Below are positions 48,025 to 56,339 of a stretch of DNA of 64,000 nt, one piece after another. The notes under the pieces are model-generated. The model had not been told where the DNA came from and ran no database searches. It saw only the letters and a program-made list of their open reading frames with translations. The translations under genes were made by a program, and so were the position numbers. Each line of letters begins with the position of its first letter. Position 1 is the stretch's first letter. The DNA is from Corynebacterium comes (GTDB lineage: Bacteria > Actinomycetota > Actinomycetes > Mycobacteriales > Mycobacteriaceae): positions 1,674,001 to 1,738,000 of the forward strand of contig NZ_CP046453.1 of NCBI RefSeq assembly GCF_009734405.1. Direction: 5' to 3'.

Positions 48025-48374
48025 GATGCGCTGATTCCCGGCTCGGTCGGGCCTTCCATGCTGGTGCCGTACCAGTAGGAGTTCGCCGGGAGCTTCTCGA
48101 CGACCGCCTGCGTCGCCGCCCTCAGATCCAGCTCGCTGCGGCCGTTGATGACGACCCTGTGCAGCACCTCCACCACGGGTTGATGCCCCTCCTGCCGGGA
48201 GAACTGGGTGACGAGCATGTTGTCGGGCTCGCAGGTGAGGTCAACGATCTGACCGTGGACGGTGTCAACCTGGTAGCCGACCCCGGTCAGGGCGGCGGGC
48301 AGCTCTGCGGCGACCCGGTCCCAGTCGATGGGCCGGATCAGCAGATTCAGATCCGTGGAGATGGAGCGTTTCAT
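48003..48374 (-). CDS. Conserved hypothetical protein
   Basis: A 123-residue soluble protein beginning MKRSISTDLNLLIRPIDWDRVA; it has alternating beta-like segments (VDTVHGQIVDLTCEPDNMLV; HQPVVEVLHRVVINGRSELDL) and no motif I recognise. Supporting evidence is a -10-like TAGCGT 6 nt before the ATG, an open frame with typical GC3, and tight packing between trmD and the membrane protein. The overlap with the next gene by 22 bp suggests coupling. Confidence 0.6.
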   Translation of the reverse strand: MKRSISTDLNLLIRPIDWDRVAAELPAALTGVGYQVDTVHGQIVDLTCEPDNMLVTQFSRQEGHQPVVEVLHRVVINGRSELDLRAATQAVVEKLPANSYWYGTSMEGPTEPGISASCAWQHP

Positions 48375-48380
48375 GCCGCC

Positions 48381-48386
48381 ACGCTA
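48381..48386 (-). promoter_or_regulatory. -10 element of the 48 kb hypothetical gene
   Basis: Minus-strand TAGCGT overlapping the trmD stop codon, followed by 6 nt and the ATG at 48374. Confidence 0.4.
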
Positions 48387-49214
48387 CCCCTCCAGGAGCT
48401 TCCGGTCGACGTCGGAGAGTTCCACCGTCTCCAGCAGTTCGGGCCGTACCGCCCGCGTGCGCAGCAGCGCCTGATCGCGACGCCACCTGTCGACCTTGGC
48501 GTGGTTGCCGGAGAACAGCACCTCGGGAACGTCGAGCCCGCGCCAGTGACGCGGCTTGGTGTACGAGGGCCCCTCGAGCAGCCCGTCGGAGAAGCTGTCC
48601 TCCTCATGGCTGCGGCGGTTGCCCAGCACGCCCGGGATCAGGCGCACGATGGCCTCGGCGATCACCAGCACTGCGACCTCGCCGCCGATGAGCACGTAGT
48701 CACCGATGGAGACCTCACGCACCCGGTAGCGGTTGGCCGCGTCCTCCACCACGCGCTGGTCGATGCCCTCGTAGCGCCCGCAGGCGAAGACAATGTGGTC
48801 CTCCCCCGACCATTCCTGCGCGTCGGCCTGCGTGAAGGGTCGGCCCGCCGGGGTGGGCACGATGAGCAGGGGCAGGTCGGCGTCATCGCCGCCCCGGGTG
48901 GCCTGCCTGTCGATGTCCGCCGGCTCGTCGTGGCGGGGCTTGTCCACGTGCGGGAGCGAAGAGGTCAGGTCCCGGCCGGCGGCGGTTCCGGCGGCGACGT
49001 CATCAAGCGCAGGTCCCCAGACCCCGGGCTTCATCACCATGCCCGGACCGCCGCCGTAGGGGGTGTCGTCGACGGACTTGTGGACGTCCGTGGCCCAGTT
49101 GCGCAGGTCGTGGACGCCGACGGTGAGGATCCCCTGCTCGATGGCCTTGCCCAGCAGCGCGTGCCGCAGGGGTTCGAGGTACTCGGGGAAGATGGTGACG
49201 ACGTCGAGTCTCAC
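48384..49214 (-). CDS. trmD: tRNA (guanine-N1)-methyltransferase
   Basis: SPOUT-class enzyme that methylates G37 of tRNAs reading CNN codons, preventing frameshifts. The 276 residues show [35 protein letters not shown], the knot [15 protein letters not shown] and [21 protein letters not shown] moderate insertion (about residues 75-105, [20 protein letters not shown]) is present, as in other actinobacteria. Overlaps rimM by 4 bp. Confidence 0.96.
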   Translation of the reverse strand: MRLDVVTIFPEYLEPLRHALLGKAIEQGILTVGVHDLRNWATDVHKSVDDTPYGGGPGMVMKPGVWGPALDDVAAGTAAGRDLTSSLPHVDKPRHDEPADIDRQATRGGDDADLPLLIVPTPAGRPFTQADAQEWSGEDHIVFACGRYEGIDQRVVEDAANRYRVREVSIGDYVLIGGEVAVLVIAEAIVRLIPGVLGNRRSHEEDSFSDGLLEGPSYTKPRHWRGLDVPEVLFSGNHAKVDRWRRDQALLRTRAVRPELLETVELSDVDRKLLEG

Positions 49215-49771
49215 AGGTCCAGCAGCCCTTCCGGCGGGGTGATCACGATGGCCTCGTTGTCCAGGTCGACGATGGGCACGATGGCGTGGACGAAGGGGAC
49301 GGTGACCTCGCGGCCGCCATCGAGTCTGATCTCCAGGAGGCGGTGAGCGGGTCCGCGGATGACCGAGGTGACCTCGCCGATGTCCTCCGGTTCCGGTAGG
49401 GCGCCCTCGTAGGCGCGGGCGTTGGCCTCCTCCGCCGGGACGGCGCCGACGTTGAGCACCCGCAGGCCGATGAGCTCGTGGTCGTAGAAGGCGTCATCCT
49501 CGTCATCGGACTCGAGGGGGGCGGCCATGAACCGCATCCCGCGCAGCGAGTCCGCCGCCGTGCGGTCAGGGATCTCCTCGAACTTGATCAGAAGGCGCCC
49601 CTGGTGGCCCCTCACGGTGCCGACCGTCAGCTCCTTCCGCCTGTTCCCCTGCCGTCCGTCGAGCACCTCTCCGACGGCGAAACGCAGTTCCGGTTCGTCG
49701 GTGGTCGCATCAACGACGACTTCGCCGCGGATGCCGTGCGACTTGATCACCCTGCCGATCATCAGTTCCAT
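49211..49771 (-). CDS. rimM: Ribosome maturation factor RimM
   Basis: Assists 30S head assembly around S19. The 186 residues contain the N-terminal barrel [20 protein letters not shown] and the PRC-barrel domain [20 protein letters not shown] with [13 protein letters not shown]. The ATG at 49771 has no ribosome binding site but TAAGCT lies 8 nt upstream. In most bacteria rpsP lies directly upstream; here a nucleoside-salvage block intervenes. Confidence 0.93.
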   Translation of the reverse strand: MELMIGRVIKSHGIRGEVVVDATTDEPELRFAVGEVLDGRQGNRRKELTVGTVRGHQGRLLIKFEEIPDRTAADSLRGMRFMAAPLESDDEDDAFYDHELIGLRVLNVGAVPAEEANARAYEGALPEPEDIGEVTSVIRGPAHRLLEIRLDGGREVTVPFVHAIVPIVDLDNEAIVITPPEGLLDL

Positions 49772-49779
49772 GGTTTCTG

Positions 49780-49795
49780 AGCTTATCGCTACGCT
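49780..49795. promoter_or_regulatory. Interlocked -10 elements of rimM and the deoD leader ORF
   Basis: Minus-strand TAAGCT (49780-49785) is 8 nt before the rimM ATG; plus-strand TACGCT (49790-49795) is 7 nt before the ATG at 49803. The hexamers are 4 bp apart. Confidence 0.6.
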
Positions 49796-49802
49796 TCTTG
49801 CC

Positions 49803-49928
49803 ATGACCAACATGACCGTGCTGTTGCTTCCCGAAGCCGCCCCCGATCCTTCCCGCCCGCGGCCTGCGGTCGCCCCGGACAGGGACATTCTGCCCGTGAC
49901 CATGCTGACGGGAGAACGACATGCCTGA
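49803..49928 (+). CDS. Small leader ORF (41 aa) coupled to deoD
   Basis: Begins at an ATG 7 nt after a -10 hexamer (leaderless) and ends 8 bp inside deoD. The peptide starts MTNMTVLLLPEAAPDPSRPR and is rich in Pro, Asp and Ala; no homology known to me. Since deoD's own ribosome binding site (GGGAGAA) lies within the ORF, translating the small ORF would deliver ribosomes to deoD. It could instead be non-coding leader. Confidence 0.45.
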   Translation: MTNMTVLLLPEAAPDPSRPRPAVAPDRDILPVTMLTGERHA

Positions 49929-50631
49929 TACCCCGCACATCAATCCCTCCGGCGCGCCCATCGCGAAGACGGTGCTCATGCCCGGCGACCCGCTGCGTGC
50001 CAAGTTCATCGCGGACACCTACCTGGAGGACGTCGTCCAGTTCAATGCGGTGCGCAACATGCTGGGCTTCACCGGCACCTGGCAGGGCCACGAGGTCTCT
50101 GTCATGGGTTCCGGCATGGGCATCCCCTCGATCTCGTTGTACGCCCACGAACTGATCCACGTGTTCGGCGCGGAGAAGCTCATCCGCGTCGGCTCCTGCG
50201 GGGCGATGCAGCCGGAACTGGACCTCTACGAGATCATCGTCGCCCAGGGCGCGTGCACCGACTCGCGTTTCCTGTCCCAGTACAACCTGCCCGGCGCCTT
50301 CGCACCGATCGCCTCGTGGAAGCTGCTCAAGGCGATCACCGACGAGGCCGCCGCGCAGCAGGTCGATGTCCACGTGGGCAACATCCTGTCCTCGGATGTC
50401 TTCTACAACGCCGATGAGACCGCGGCCGCCCGCTGGGCGGGCATGGGGGTGCTCGGCGTGGAGATGGAGTCCGCCGGCCTCTACGCCGTGGCTGCCGCCG
50501 CGGGTGTCGACGCCCTCGGCGTCTTCACCGTCTCCGACAACATCGTCACCGGTCAGGCCACCTCCGCCGCCGAACGTGAGACGTCCTTCACCCGGATGAT
50601 GGAGCTTGCTCTGCCCCTGGCACGTATCTGA
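49921..50631 (+). CDS. deoD: Purine nucleoside phosphorylase, DeoD type
   Basis: Cleaves purine (deoxy)nucleosides to base and (deoxy)ribose-1-phosphate. The 236-residue hexameric-type enzyme has TVLMPGDPLRAKFIADTYL, GSGMGIPSISLYAHELI, LIRVGSCGAMQ, GVLGVEMESAGLYAVAA and the acidic residue in TVSDNIVTGQ. GGGAGAACGAC precedes the ATG. Its 3' end overlaps the convergent mutase gene by 44 bp. Confidence 0.95.
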   Translation: MPDTPHINPSGAPIAKTVLMPGDPLRAKFIADTYLEDVVQFNAVRNMLGFTGTWQGHEVSVMGSGMGIPSISLYAHELIHVFGAEKLIRVGSCGAMQPELDLYEIIVAQGACTDSRFLSQYNLPGAFAPIASWKLLKAITDEAAAQQVDVHVGNILSSDVFYNADETAAARWAGMGVLGVEMESAGLYAVAAAAGVDALGVFTVSDNIVTGQATSAAERETSFTRMMELALPLARI

Positions 50632-52081
50632 GCAGCTGTCTGAGCTTCGCCTCCGCCTCCGCACGGGTGGGGGCGATGGCCTCCAGGTAGCACTTGAGCT
50701 TCGGCTCGGTGCCGGAGGGCCGCACGATGATGCGGTCACCCTCAGCCGTGTAACGGATGCGCCCCGGGGTCCCCGTGAGCTCATCGAAACCGTCCAGCTG
50801 CGCCAGCGCCGACGCAGGGTCCGCCATGCGCAGCGACACCTGCGCCGTGAGGTGGTGGCCGAAACGTTCGCTTATCTGCCCGAGAAGTTCCGCCAGGTCC
50901 ACCCGGGAGGCGAGCTCCGCCACCCGCAGACATGCCGTGATCCCGTCCTTGTCGCCCACGAATTCCGGGTCGGTGCAGTAACCCAGGGCCTCCTCGTAGC
51001 CGTAGATCAGGCCCGGGACCCGGGCGATCCACTTGAAACCGGTCAGGGTCGTCTCAAAGCCCAGGCCATGATAGGCGGCGATCCTGCCCAGCAGCCGGGA
51101 TGAGACGATCGAGCAGGCGAGCACGCCGTCCCGGGCACGCGAGGCGATGTCCCAGCCCAGGAGCGCCCCGACGTCGTCGCCCGTGAGCTGTCGCCAGCCA
51201 TCCCCTTCCGGGATCGCCACCGAGCAGCGGTCGGCGTCCGGATCCAGCGCCAGGATGAGGTCCGCCCCCACCCGGTCGGCTGTGGCACAGGCCAGATCCA
51301 GCGCACCGGGCTCCTCCGGGTTGGGGAACTTCACGGTGGGGAAGTCCGGATCCGGGCTGTGCTGCTCCGCCACTGGGGTGACCCGCCCGAAACCTGCCCG
51401 TCGCAGGGCCTCGAGGAGGACGTCGCCGCCCACTCCGTGGAGGGCGGTGACGACGACGTGCAGTGGCCTCGCGGGGGCGTCGACAAGCGACACCGCCCGG
51501 GCGAGGTACTCCTCGAGCACGTCGACCTCCTGGATGCGATCCCGGGAGCGCGGCACCTCATCCGCCCAGCCCACGGCGGCCATGGCGGTGGCGATCTCGG
51601 CGTCCACGGGCGGGATGATCTGTGTGCCGGTGTGGTCGTAGACCTTGTACCCGTTGTCCCGGGCCGGGTTGTGCGAGGCGGTGATCATGACGCCGGCGTC
51701 CGCGTCCAGGTGCTTCACGGCGAAGGCCGTGACCGGGGTCGGCAGCCCGGCCGGAAGAAGGAGAACCTCCACACCGGCTCCGGAGAGCACCTCGGCGGTC
51801 ACGCGCCGGAAATCCGCGGAACGGTGACGGGCGTCGCAGCCCACGACCACGCGTTTCCCGGGCCCCGACCAGGCTGCCAGGCCGGCGGTGGCACGGGTGA
51901 CAGTGGCGATGTTCATCGCCGACTCCCCTCCCCCGACCGGTCCGCGCAGACCCGCGGTGCCGAAGGTCAGCGGCCCGGCGAAGCGTTCGGCCAGCAGTGG
52001 GGAGTGTGACGCGATGAGTCCCTCCACCTCAGCACGGGTCACCGGGTCGGGGTCATGGGCCGCCCAGGAAACCGGATCCAC
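50588..52081 (-). CDS. pmmB: Phospho-sugar mutase (PmmB-like; likely phosphopentomutase)
   Basis: A 497-residue alpha-D-phosphohexomutase-fold enzyme: FGTAGLRGPVGGG, phosphoserine loop MITASHNPARDNGYKVYD, metal-binding LDPDADRCSVA, sugar loop YGYEEALGYCTDPEFVGDKD and phosphate-binding VRPSGTEPKLKCYLEA. Mycobacterial PmmB is likewise beside deoD. With deoD, deoC and deoA here it probably interconverts (deoxy)ribose-1- and -5-phosphate, linking the phosphorylases to DeoC, because no deoB is present. GTG at 52081, 2 bp after the deoC stop, is the best start; ribosome binding site weak. Confidence 0.88.
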   Translation of the reverse strand: MDPVSWAAHDPDPVTRAEVEGLIASHSPLLAERFAGPLTFGTAGLRGPVGGGESAMNIATVTRATAGLAAWSGPGKRVVVGCDARHRSADFRRVTAEVLSGAGVEVLLLPAGLPTPVTAFAVKHLDADAGVMITASHNPARDNGYKVYDHTGTQIIPPVDAEIATAMAAVGWADEVPRSRDRIQEVDVLEEYLARAVSLVDAPARPLHVVVTALHGVGGDVLLEALRRAGFGRVTPVAEQHSPDPDFPTVKFPNPEEPGALDLACATADRVGADLILALDPDADRCSVAIPEGDGWRQLTGDDVGALLGWDIASRARDGVLACSIVSSRLLGRIAAYHGLGFETTLTGFKWIARVPGLIYGYEEALGYCTDPEFVGDKDGITACLRVAELASRVDLAELLGQISERFGHHLTAQVSLRMADPASALAQLDGFDELTGTPGRIRYTAEGDRIIVRPSGTEPKLKCYLEAIAPTRAEAEAKLRQLLRYVPGAEQAPSSG

Positions 52082-52083
52082 GT

Positions 52084-52734
52084 CTACAGGCCCGCGAGCA
52101 CGGCCGCCGAAGAGGAACAACCCAGGCGGGTCGCACCGGCGTCGATCATGGCGAGTGCGGTGGCGGTGTCGCGGATACCGCCCGAGGCCTTGATGCCCAG
52201 GCGGCCCCCGACCGCAGCGTGCATGAGCCCGACGGCGTGCACGGTGGCGCCGCCGGCCGGGTGGAAACCGGTGGAGGTCTTGACGAAGTCCGCCCCCGCC
52301 CGCTCCGCCGCCAGGCAGCACCGGGTGACCTGCTCGTCGGTGAGCACCGCCGTCTCCAGGATGACTTTGAGCAGCGAGTTCGGGATGGCGTCGCGCACCG
52401 CGCGGATGTCGGACTCCACGGCCTCGAAGTTGTTCTCCACGGCGAAGGCGAGGTTGATCACCATGTCCACCTCATCGGCCCCGGTGCTCACCGCCAGCGC
52501 GGCCTCGGCCGCCTTGATGTGGCTGTGGTGGGCGCCGGAAGGGAAGCCGCACACCGTCGCGGTCCGCACGCTCTCCGGGGTCGACACGGGCAACAGGGAC
52601 GGGGACACGCACACGGAGAACACCCCGAGCCCGGCGGCCTCCTCGATCAGCGCGGCCACGTCCGCGGGCGTGGCCTCCGGCTTGAGCAGGGTGTGGTCGA
52701 TGTACTTCGCCAGGTGGGCGCGTGTGAGGGTCAT
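52084..52734 (-). CDS. deoC: Deoxyribose-phosphate aldolase
   Basis: Splits 2-deoxyribose-5-phosphate into acetaldehyde and glyceraldehyde-3-phosphate. The 216-residue barrel shows [47 protein letters not shown], the Schiff-base Lys in [16 protein letters not shown] and [15 protein letters not shown]. Lies between deoA and the mutase in one operon. Confidence 0.95.
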   Translation of the reverse strand: MTLTRAHLAKYIDHTLLKPEATPADVAALIEEAAGLGVFSVCVSPSLLPVSTPESVRTATVCGFPSGAHHSHIKAAEAALAVSTGADEVDMVINLAFAVENNFEAVESDIRAVRDAIPNSLLKVILETAVLTDEQVTRCCLAAERAGADFVKTSTGFHPAGGATVHAVGLMHAAVGGRLGIKASGGIRDTATALAMIDAGATRLGCSSSAAVLAGL

Positions 52735-52745
52735 ACCCTCCAGTT

Positions 52746-54023
52746 CTAGCCGATCCGGTCGTGGATGAGGGTGCGCGGCGCCGGTGGTTCGTCGCCGATC
52801 GTGACACCCGTTTCGATTACCGCGCGGGCCCGCCCGAAACGCTCCGGGGTGTCGGTGTGGAGGGTGAGCAGTTTCTGCCCCCTCACCACGCGTTCGCCGG
52901 GCAGGACATGGATCTCGACGCCCGCCGCAGCCTGCACCGGGTCCTCCTTCCTGGCCCGCCCCGCGCCCAGACGCCAGCTGCCGACGCCGAGTGCCAGGGC
53001 GTCGAGCCCCCTGAGGTGGCCGTCCCGGACTGCGGTGACGTCCTCCGTGTGCACGGCGGTGGGCAACGGCGCATCAGGATCCCCGTCCTGGGCACGGATC
53101 ATGTCGCGCCAGGTGTCCATGGCTCGGCCGTCGGCGAGGGCCTCCTCCACATCCACGTCGTGCATCCCGGCCAGTGCCAGCATCTCCCGCGCCAGCACGC
53201 AGGTCAGCTCGATGACGTCCGCAGGTCCGCCGCCGGCGAGCACCTCCACGGATTCCCTCACCTCGAGTGCGTTGCCGATGGTGCGCCCCAGCGGCGTCGA
53301 CATGTCCGTCAGCAGCGCGCGGGTGCGCACTCCGGCGTCTGTCCCCAGGTCCACCATCGTGCGGGCCAGTTCCCGTGCGGAGTCAAGGTCCGTCATGAAC
53401 GCGCCGGTGCCCACCTTCACGTCCAGCACCAGCGCCTGCGTGCCCTCGGCGATCTTCTTGCTCATGATCGAGCTGGCGATCAGCGGGATCGAATCGACCG
53501 TGCCCGTGACGTCACGCAGCGCATAGAGCTTCCTGTCCGCAGGCGCGAGGTCCTCCCCCGCCGCCGCGACCACCGCGCCGGTGTCCCGCAGGATCTCCCG
53601 CATCCGGGCCGGGCTGAGCTCGGCATACCAGCCCGGAATGGATTCGAGTTTGTCCAACGTCCCGCCCGTGTGCCCCAGCCCGCGCCCCGAGAGCTGCGGT
53701 ACCGCCACCCCGAAAGACGCCACCAGCGGTCCCAGGGGCAGCGTGATCTTGTCGCCGACCCCGCCGGTGGAGTGCTTGTCCGTCGTTGGTTTCCCCAGTT
53801 CAGACCAGTCCATTGTCCGCCCGGAACGGATCATGGCACCCGTCCAGTCCGCGATCTCCCGGCGATTCATCCCGCGCAGGAAGATCGCCATCGCCAGGGC
53901 GGCCATCTGCTCCTCACCCACCTGTCCGCGTGTGTAGGCGTCCAGCGCCCAGTCGATCGCGGTGCCGTCCAGTTCGCCGCCGTCACGCTTGGTGCGGATG
54001 ATGTCGACCATGTCTAAAGTCAT
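52746..54023 (-). CDS. deoA: Thymidine phosphorylase
   Basis: Phosphorolyses thymidine and deoxyuridine to base and deoxyribose-1-phosphate. The 425 residues have [80 protein letters not shown] and a C-terminal domain with [21 protein letters not shown] at 54023 is chosen because TAGGAT lies 7 nt upstream; an ATG 9 nt earlier overlaps that hexamer. First gene of deoA-deoC-pmmB. Divergent from cdd. Confidence 0.94.
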   Translation of the reverse strand: MTLDMVDIIRTKRDGGELDGTAIDWALDAYTRGQVGEEQMAALAMAIFLRGMNRREIADWTGAMIRSGRTMDWSELGKPTTDKHSTGGVGDKITLPLGPLVASFGVAVPQLSGRGLGHTGGTLDKLESIPGWYAELSPARMREILRDTGAVVAAAGEDLAPADRKLYALRDVTGTVDSIPLIASSIMSKKIAEGTQALVLDVKVGTGAFMTDLDSARELARTMVDLGTDAGVRTRALLTDMSTPLGRTIGNALEVRESVEVLAGGGPADVIELTCVLAREMLALAGMHDVDVEEALADGRAMDTWRDMIRAQDGDPDAPLPTAVHTEDVTAVRDGHLRGLDALALGVGSWRLGAGRARKEDPVQAAAGVEIHVLPGERVVRGQKLLTLHTDTPERFGRARAVIETGVTIGDEPPAPRTLIHDRIG

Positions 54024-54036
54024 AGATCCCATCCTA
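54015..54036. promoter_or_regulatory. Divergent promoter elements of deoA and cdd
   Basis: Minus-strand TAGGAT (54031-54036) ends 7 nt before the deoA ATG (leaderless). Plus-strand TAAAGT (54015-54020), inside deoA's first codons, fits a -10 for cdd with a leader of about 20 nt that carries AAGGAG. Confidence 0.5.
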
Positions 54037-54046
54037 AGGAGACCCG

Positions 54047-54412
54047 ATGCTTCTCGACGCCGCCCGAACCGCCGCCACCCACGCCTACGCGCCCTACAGC
54101 CGCTTCGAGGTCGGGGCGGCCCTGAGCACGCCCACCGGCGAGGTGTTCACCGGCTGCAACGTGGAGAACGCCTCCTTCGGGGAGACCATCTGCGCCGAGC
54201 GCGTGGCCGTGACCACCATGGTCGCCGCAGGCCACCGGTCGATCGACGCCATCGCGGTGGTCGGCTCCACGGATCCGTGCTGGCCGTGCGGCGCCTGCCG
54301 GCAGGTGCTCGCGGAGTTCGGCTGTCGGCGGGTCATCGTGGACGGGCCCGAAGGCCCCATGGAGATGGAGTTCACCGATCTGCTCCCCCATGCATTCGGC
54401 GGACCGGCCTGA
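54047..54412 (+). CDS. cdd: Cytidine deaminase
   Basis: Zinc enzyme that turns (deoxy)cytidine into (deoxy)uridine, feeding the phosphorylases next door. The 121-residue homotetrameric type has YSRFEVGAALSTPTGEVFTG, NVENASFGETICAERVAV (zinc Cys and catalytic Glu) and PCWPCGACRQVLAEF (two zinc Cys). AAGGAG is 6 nt before the ATG. Shares its 3' terminator with rpsP. Confidence 0.96.
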   Translation: MLLDAARTAATHAYAPYSRFEVGAALSTPTGEVFTGCNVENASFGETICAERVAVTTMVAAGHRSIDAIAVVGSTDPCWPCGACRQVLAEFGCRRVIVDGPEGPMEMEFTDLLPHAFGGPA

Positions 54413-54416
54413 GAAA

Positions 54417-54444
54417 GGCAAAAACCCCGCCCGAAGGCGGGGTT
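54417..54444. terminator. Shared terminator of rpsP and cdd
   Basis: AACCCCGCC / GGCGGGGTT stem with a CGAA tetraloop (54423-54444). On the minus strand it is followed by TTTTTGCC, a good U-tract for rpsP. Confidence 0.9.
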
Positions 54445-54459
54445 GATGGCGAGAGTGAA

Positions 54460-54993
54460 TTACTCTGCAGCTTCCTCAGCGGCAGCTTCCTCGGAAGCCT
54501 CCTCAGCGGGAGCTTCCTCAGCAGCCTTGGCCTTGGCGGCCTCTTCGGCGGCAGCCTTCTCGGCGGCCTCCTTCTCAGCCTGAGCCTTGGCCTCGGCAGC
54601 TTCCTTGGCCTTGCGCTTCTTCTCCGAGATGGCCTCGACGGTCGGGCCGTTGTTGGCCTCGGACAGTGCCTGGTTGAACAGGTCCAGCTTGGAGGTCTTC
54701 TCTTCAGCCACCCGCAGGGTGCCCTCCGCACCGTCGATGCCCTTGTACTTCTGCCAGTCGCCGGTCACCTTCAGCAGTGCCAGGACGGACTCGGTCGGCT
54801 GAGCACCGACGCTGAGCCAGTACTGCGCACGCTCGGAGTCGATCTTGATGATAGACGGGTCCTGCTTCGGCTCGTAGGTGCCGATGTTCTCGATGACCTT
54901 GCCGTCGCGGCGGGTGCGGGCATCGGCGATGACGACGCGGTAGTGCGGGGTACGGATCTTACCGAGACGCTGAAGCTTGATCTTGACAGCCAT
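54460..54993 (-). CDS. rpsP: 30S ribosomal protein S16 with long Ala/Glu/Lys tail
   Basis: Residues 1-85 are standard S16 ([59 protein letters not shown]). After about residue 115 comes a roughly 60-residue helical low-complexity tail of alternating Ala/Glu/Lys ([19 protein letters not shown]) ending acidic. Total 177 residues, against about 80-90 in most bacteria; the tail is an actinobacterial trait. AGAGGAG precedes the ATG at 54993. Confidence 0.97.
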   Translation of the reverse strand: MAVKIKLQRLGKIRTPHYRVVIADARTRRDGKVIENIGTYEPKQDPSIIKIDSERAQYWLSVGAQPTESVLALLKVTGDWQKYKGIDGAEGTLRVAEEKTSKLDLFNQALSEANNGPTVEAISEKKRKAKEAAEAKAQAEKEAAEKAAAEEAAKAKAAEEAPAEEASEEAAAEEAAE

Positions 54994-55030
54994 GTTGGCT
55001 CCTCTTGAGTCACTGGGCAGTTCGGACATC

Positions 55031-55104
55031 CGTCTGGAATTCGACGGACCGGTTCAACCCTTGGGATTCACCTGCGTGTGACATTGCCGGCCGACCATGG
55101 TCGG
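55031..55104. promoter_or_regulatory. Palindromes in the rpsP leader
   Basis: CCGTC-N8-GACGG (55031-55048) and the perfect 14-bp palindrome CCGACCATGGTCGG (55091-55104) lie between the radical SAM stop and rpsP. The latter could be part of a terminator for the radical SAM gene or an operator. No clear rpsP -10 is visible. Confidence 0.35.
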
Positions 55105-55132
55105 TGACGGTGCTACGCAGGAACGCGTAAAA

Positions 55133-56296
55133 CTATACGGGCTGCCCGGCCTTTTCCGGAAATCCCCATCCCTCCGGCACGTAGGAGCAGGTCGGATCAG
55201 AAGACAGCGGATCACCCGTGACGGCGTACGCCGTGGACCGGGAACCACCGCAGACGGTGGCGAACTCGCAGACCGAGCACTTCCCCTTCCACGTCGACGG
55301 GTCCCGCAGGGACTTGAACACCGGGGATTCCGCGTAGATCTCCGGCAGGGGCGAGTCCTTGACGTTTCCGCAGTGCAACGGCAGAAATCCGTTCGGGTAG
55401 ACGTCCCCCAGGTGGTCGATGAACACGAAACCGCTGCCCGCGTTGACCGCCATCGGCGGACGGGGTTTACGTGGGGAAGCGGGACGCTCCCCGAGGAGAC
55501 GGGTGGTTTCCGAGGTGAGGTGGCGATACAGTTCCCCGCCCTCATAGGCCGGCCCCTTCGCGCGCTGCAGCACCACGCGGCGGTACTGGGGCGCCTCGGT
55601 GGTCTTGATGGCCACCCTGTCGGACACCTCATGGAGCCAATGGAGGACGTCCTCGCGCTCATCGGCGCTCAACGCACCCAGACCCGTGCCGCGCCCGGTG
55701 GGGACGAGGAAGAACACGCTCCACAGCCGTGCGCCCATGTCGATGACGCGGGCCAGGAGCGCCGGGGCCTCGCGCACGTTGCCCGCCGTCAGCGTCGAGT
55801 TGATCTGCAGCCGGTAGCCCACGTCCGTGACCACGTCCGCCATCGCGACCGTCTGGTCGAAGGTCCCGGCGAAGCCCCGGAAGTGGTCGTGGGTGGCGGC
55901 TTCGGCGCCGTCCAACGAGAGCGAGAGCGCCGAACCGCCTGCGGCCCGCAGCTCGACCAGACGCTCCCGCGTCAGACGCGGGGTCACCGAGGGAGACAGT
56001 GAGATGTTGAGCCCGAGGTCGGTGCCGTAGCGGGTGAGTTCCGTGAGGTCGCCGCGTTCGAAGGGGTCCCCGCCGGTGAGCACCACCAGCGGGCGCGGGT
56101 GTCCGTATGTGGCCAGCGAATCCAGGAGGGCGAAACCCTCCCGGGTGCTCAACTGGCCGGGTGCGGGCTCATGCTGTGCGTCGGCCCGGCAGTGCCGGCA
56201 GACCAGTTGGCACGCCCGGGTCACTTCCCAGATGGCGATGAAGGGTTTGACGTTGAGGTCGTGCCGTACCTGTCGGACCACCGGGCTGCGAGTCAT
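55133..56296 (-). CDS. Radical SAM/SPASM protein of unknown function (TIGR04053-like)
   Basis: A 387-residue iron-sulfur enzyme. The radical SAM cluster is CQLVCRHCRADAQHEPAPG (Cys-x3-Cys-x2-Cys, about residues 28-35), with VVLTGGDPFERGDL and LSLSLDGAEAATHDHFRGF. The C-terminal SPASM-type region has Cys-rich LHCGNVKDS, KGKCSVCEFATVCGGSRSTA and DPTCSYVP, likely binding auxiliary clusters. Similar actinobacterial proteins were labelled heme-related (AhbC/AhbD) or mycofactocin-like, but no such genes are adjacent. ATG at 56296 follows TAATCT by 7 nt. Function unassigned. Confidence 0.85.
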   Translation of the reverse strand: MTRSPVVRQVRHDLNVKPFIAIWEVTRACQLVCRHCRADAQHEPAPGQLSTREGFALLDSLATYGHPRPLVVLTGGDPFERGDLTELTRYGTDLGLNISLSPSVTPRLTRERLVELRAAGGSALSLSLDGAEAATHDHFRGFAGTFDQTVAMADVVTDVGYRLQINSTLTAGNVREAPALLARVIDMGARLWSVFFLVPTGRGTGLGALSADEREDVLHWLHEVSDRVAIKTTEAPQYRRVVLQRAKGPAYEGGELYRHLTSETTRLLGERPASPRKPRPPMAVNAGSGFVFIDHLGDVYPNGFLPLHCGNVKDSPLPEIYAESPVFKSLRDPSTWKGKCSVCEFATVCGGSRSTAYAVTGDPLSSDPTCSYVPEGWGFPEKAGQPV

Positions 56297-56303
56297 GCCC
56301 TCC

Positions 56304-56309
56304 AGATTA
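56304..56309 (-). promoter_or_regulatory. -10 element of the radical SAM gene
   Basis: Minus-strand TAATCT followed by GGAGGGC (7 nt) and the ATG at 56296; the purine run is too close to the start to act as a normal ribosome binding site. Confidence 0.45.
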
Positions 56310-56339
56310 AACCCGAAGCATCCCGTAGAAAAGTTCGGG

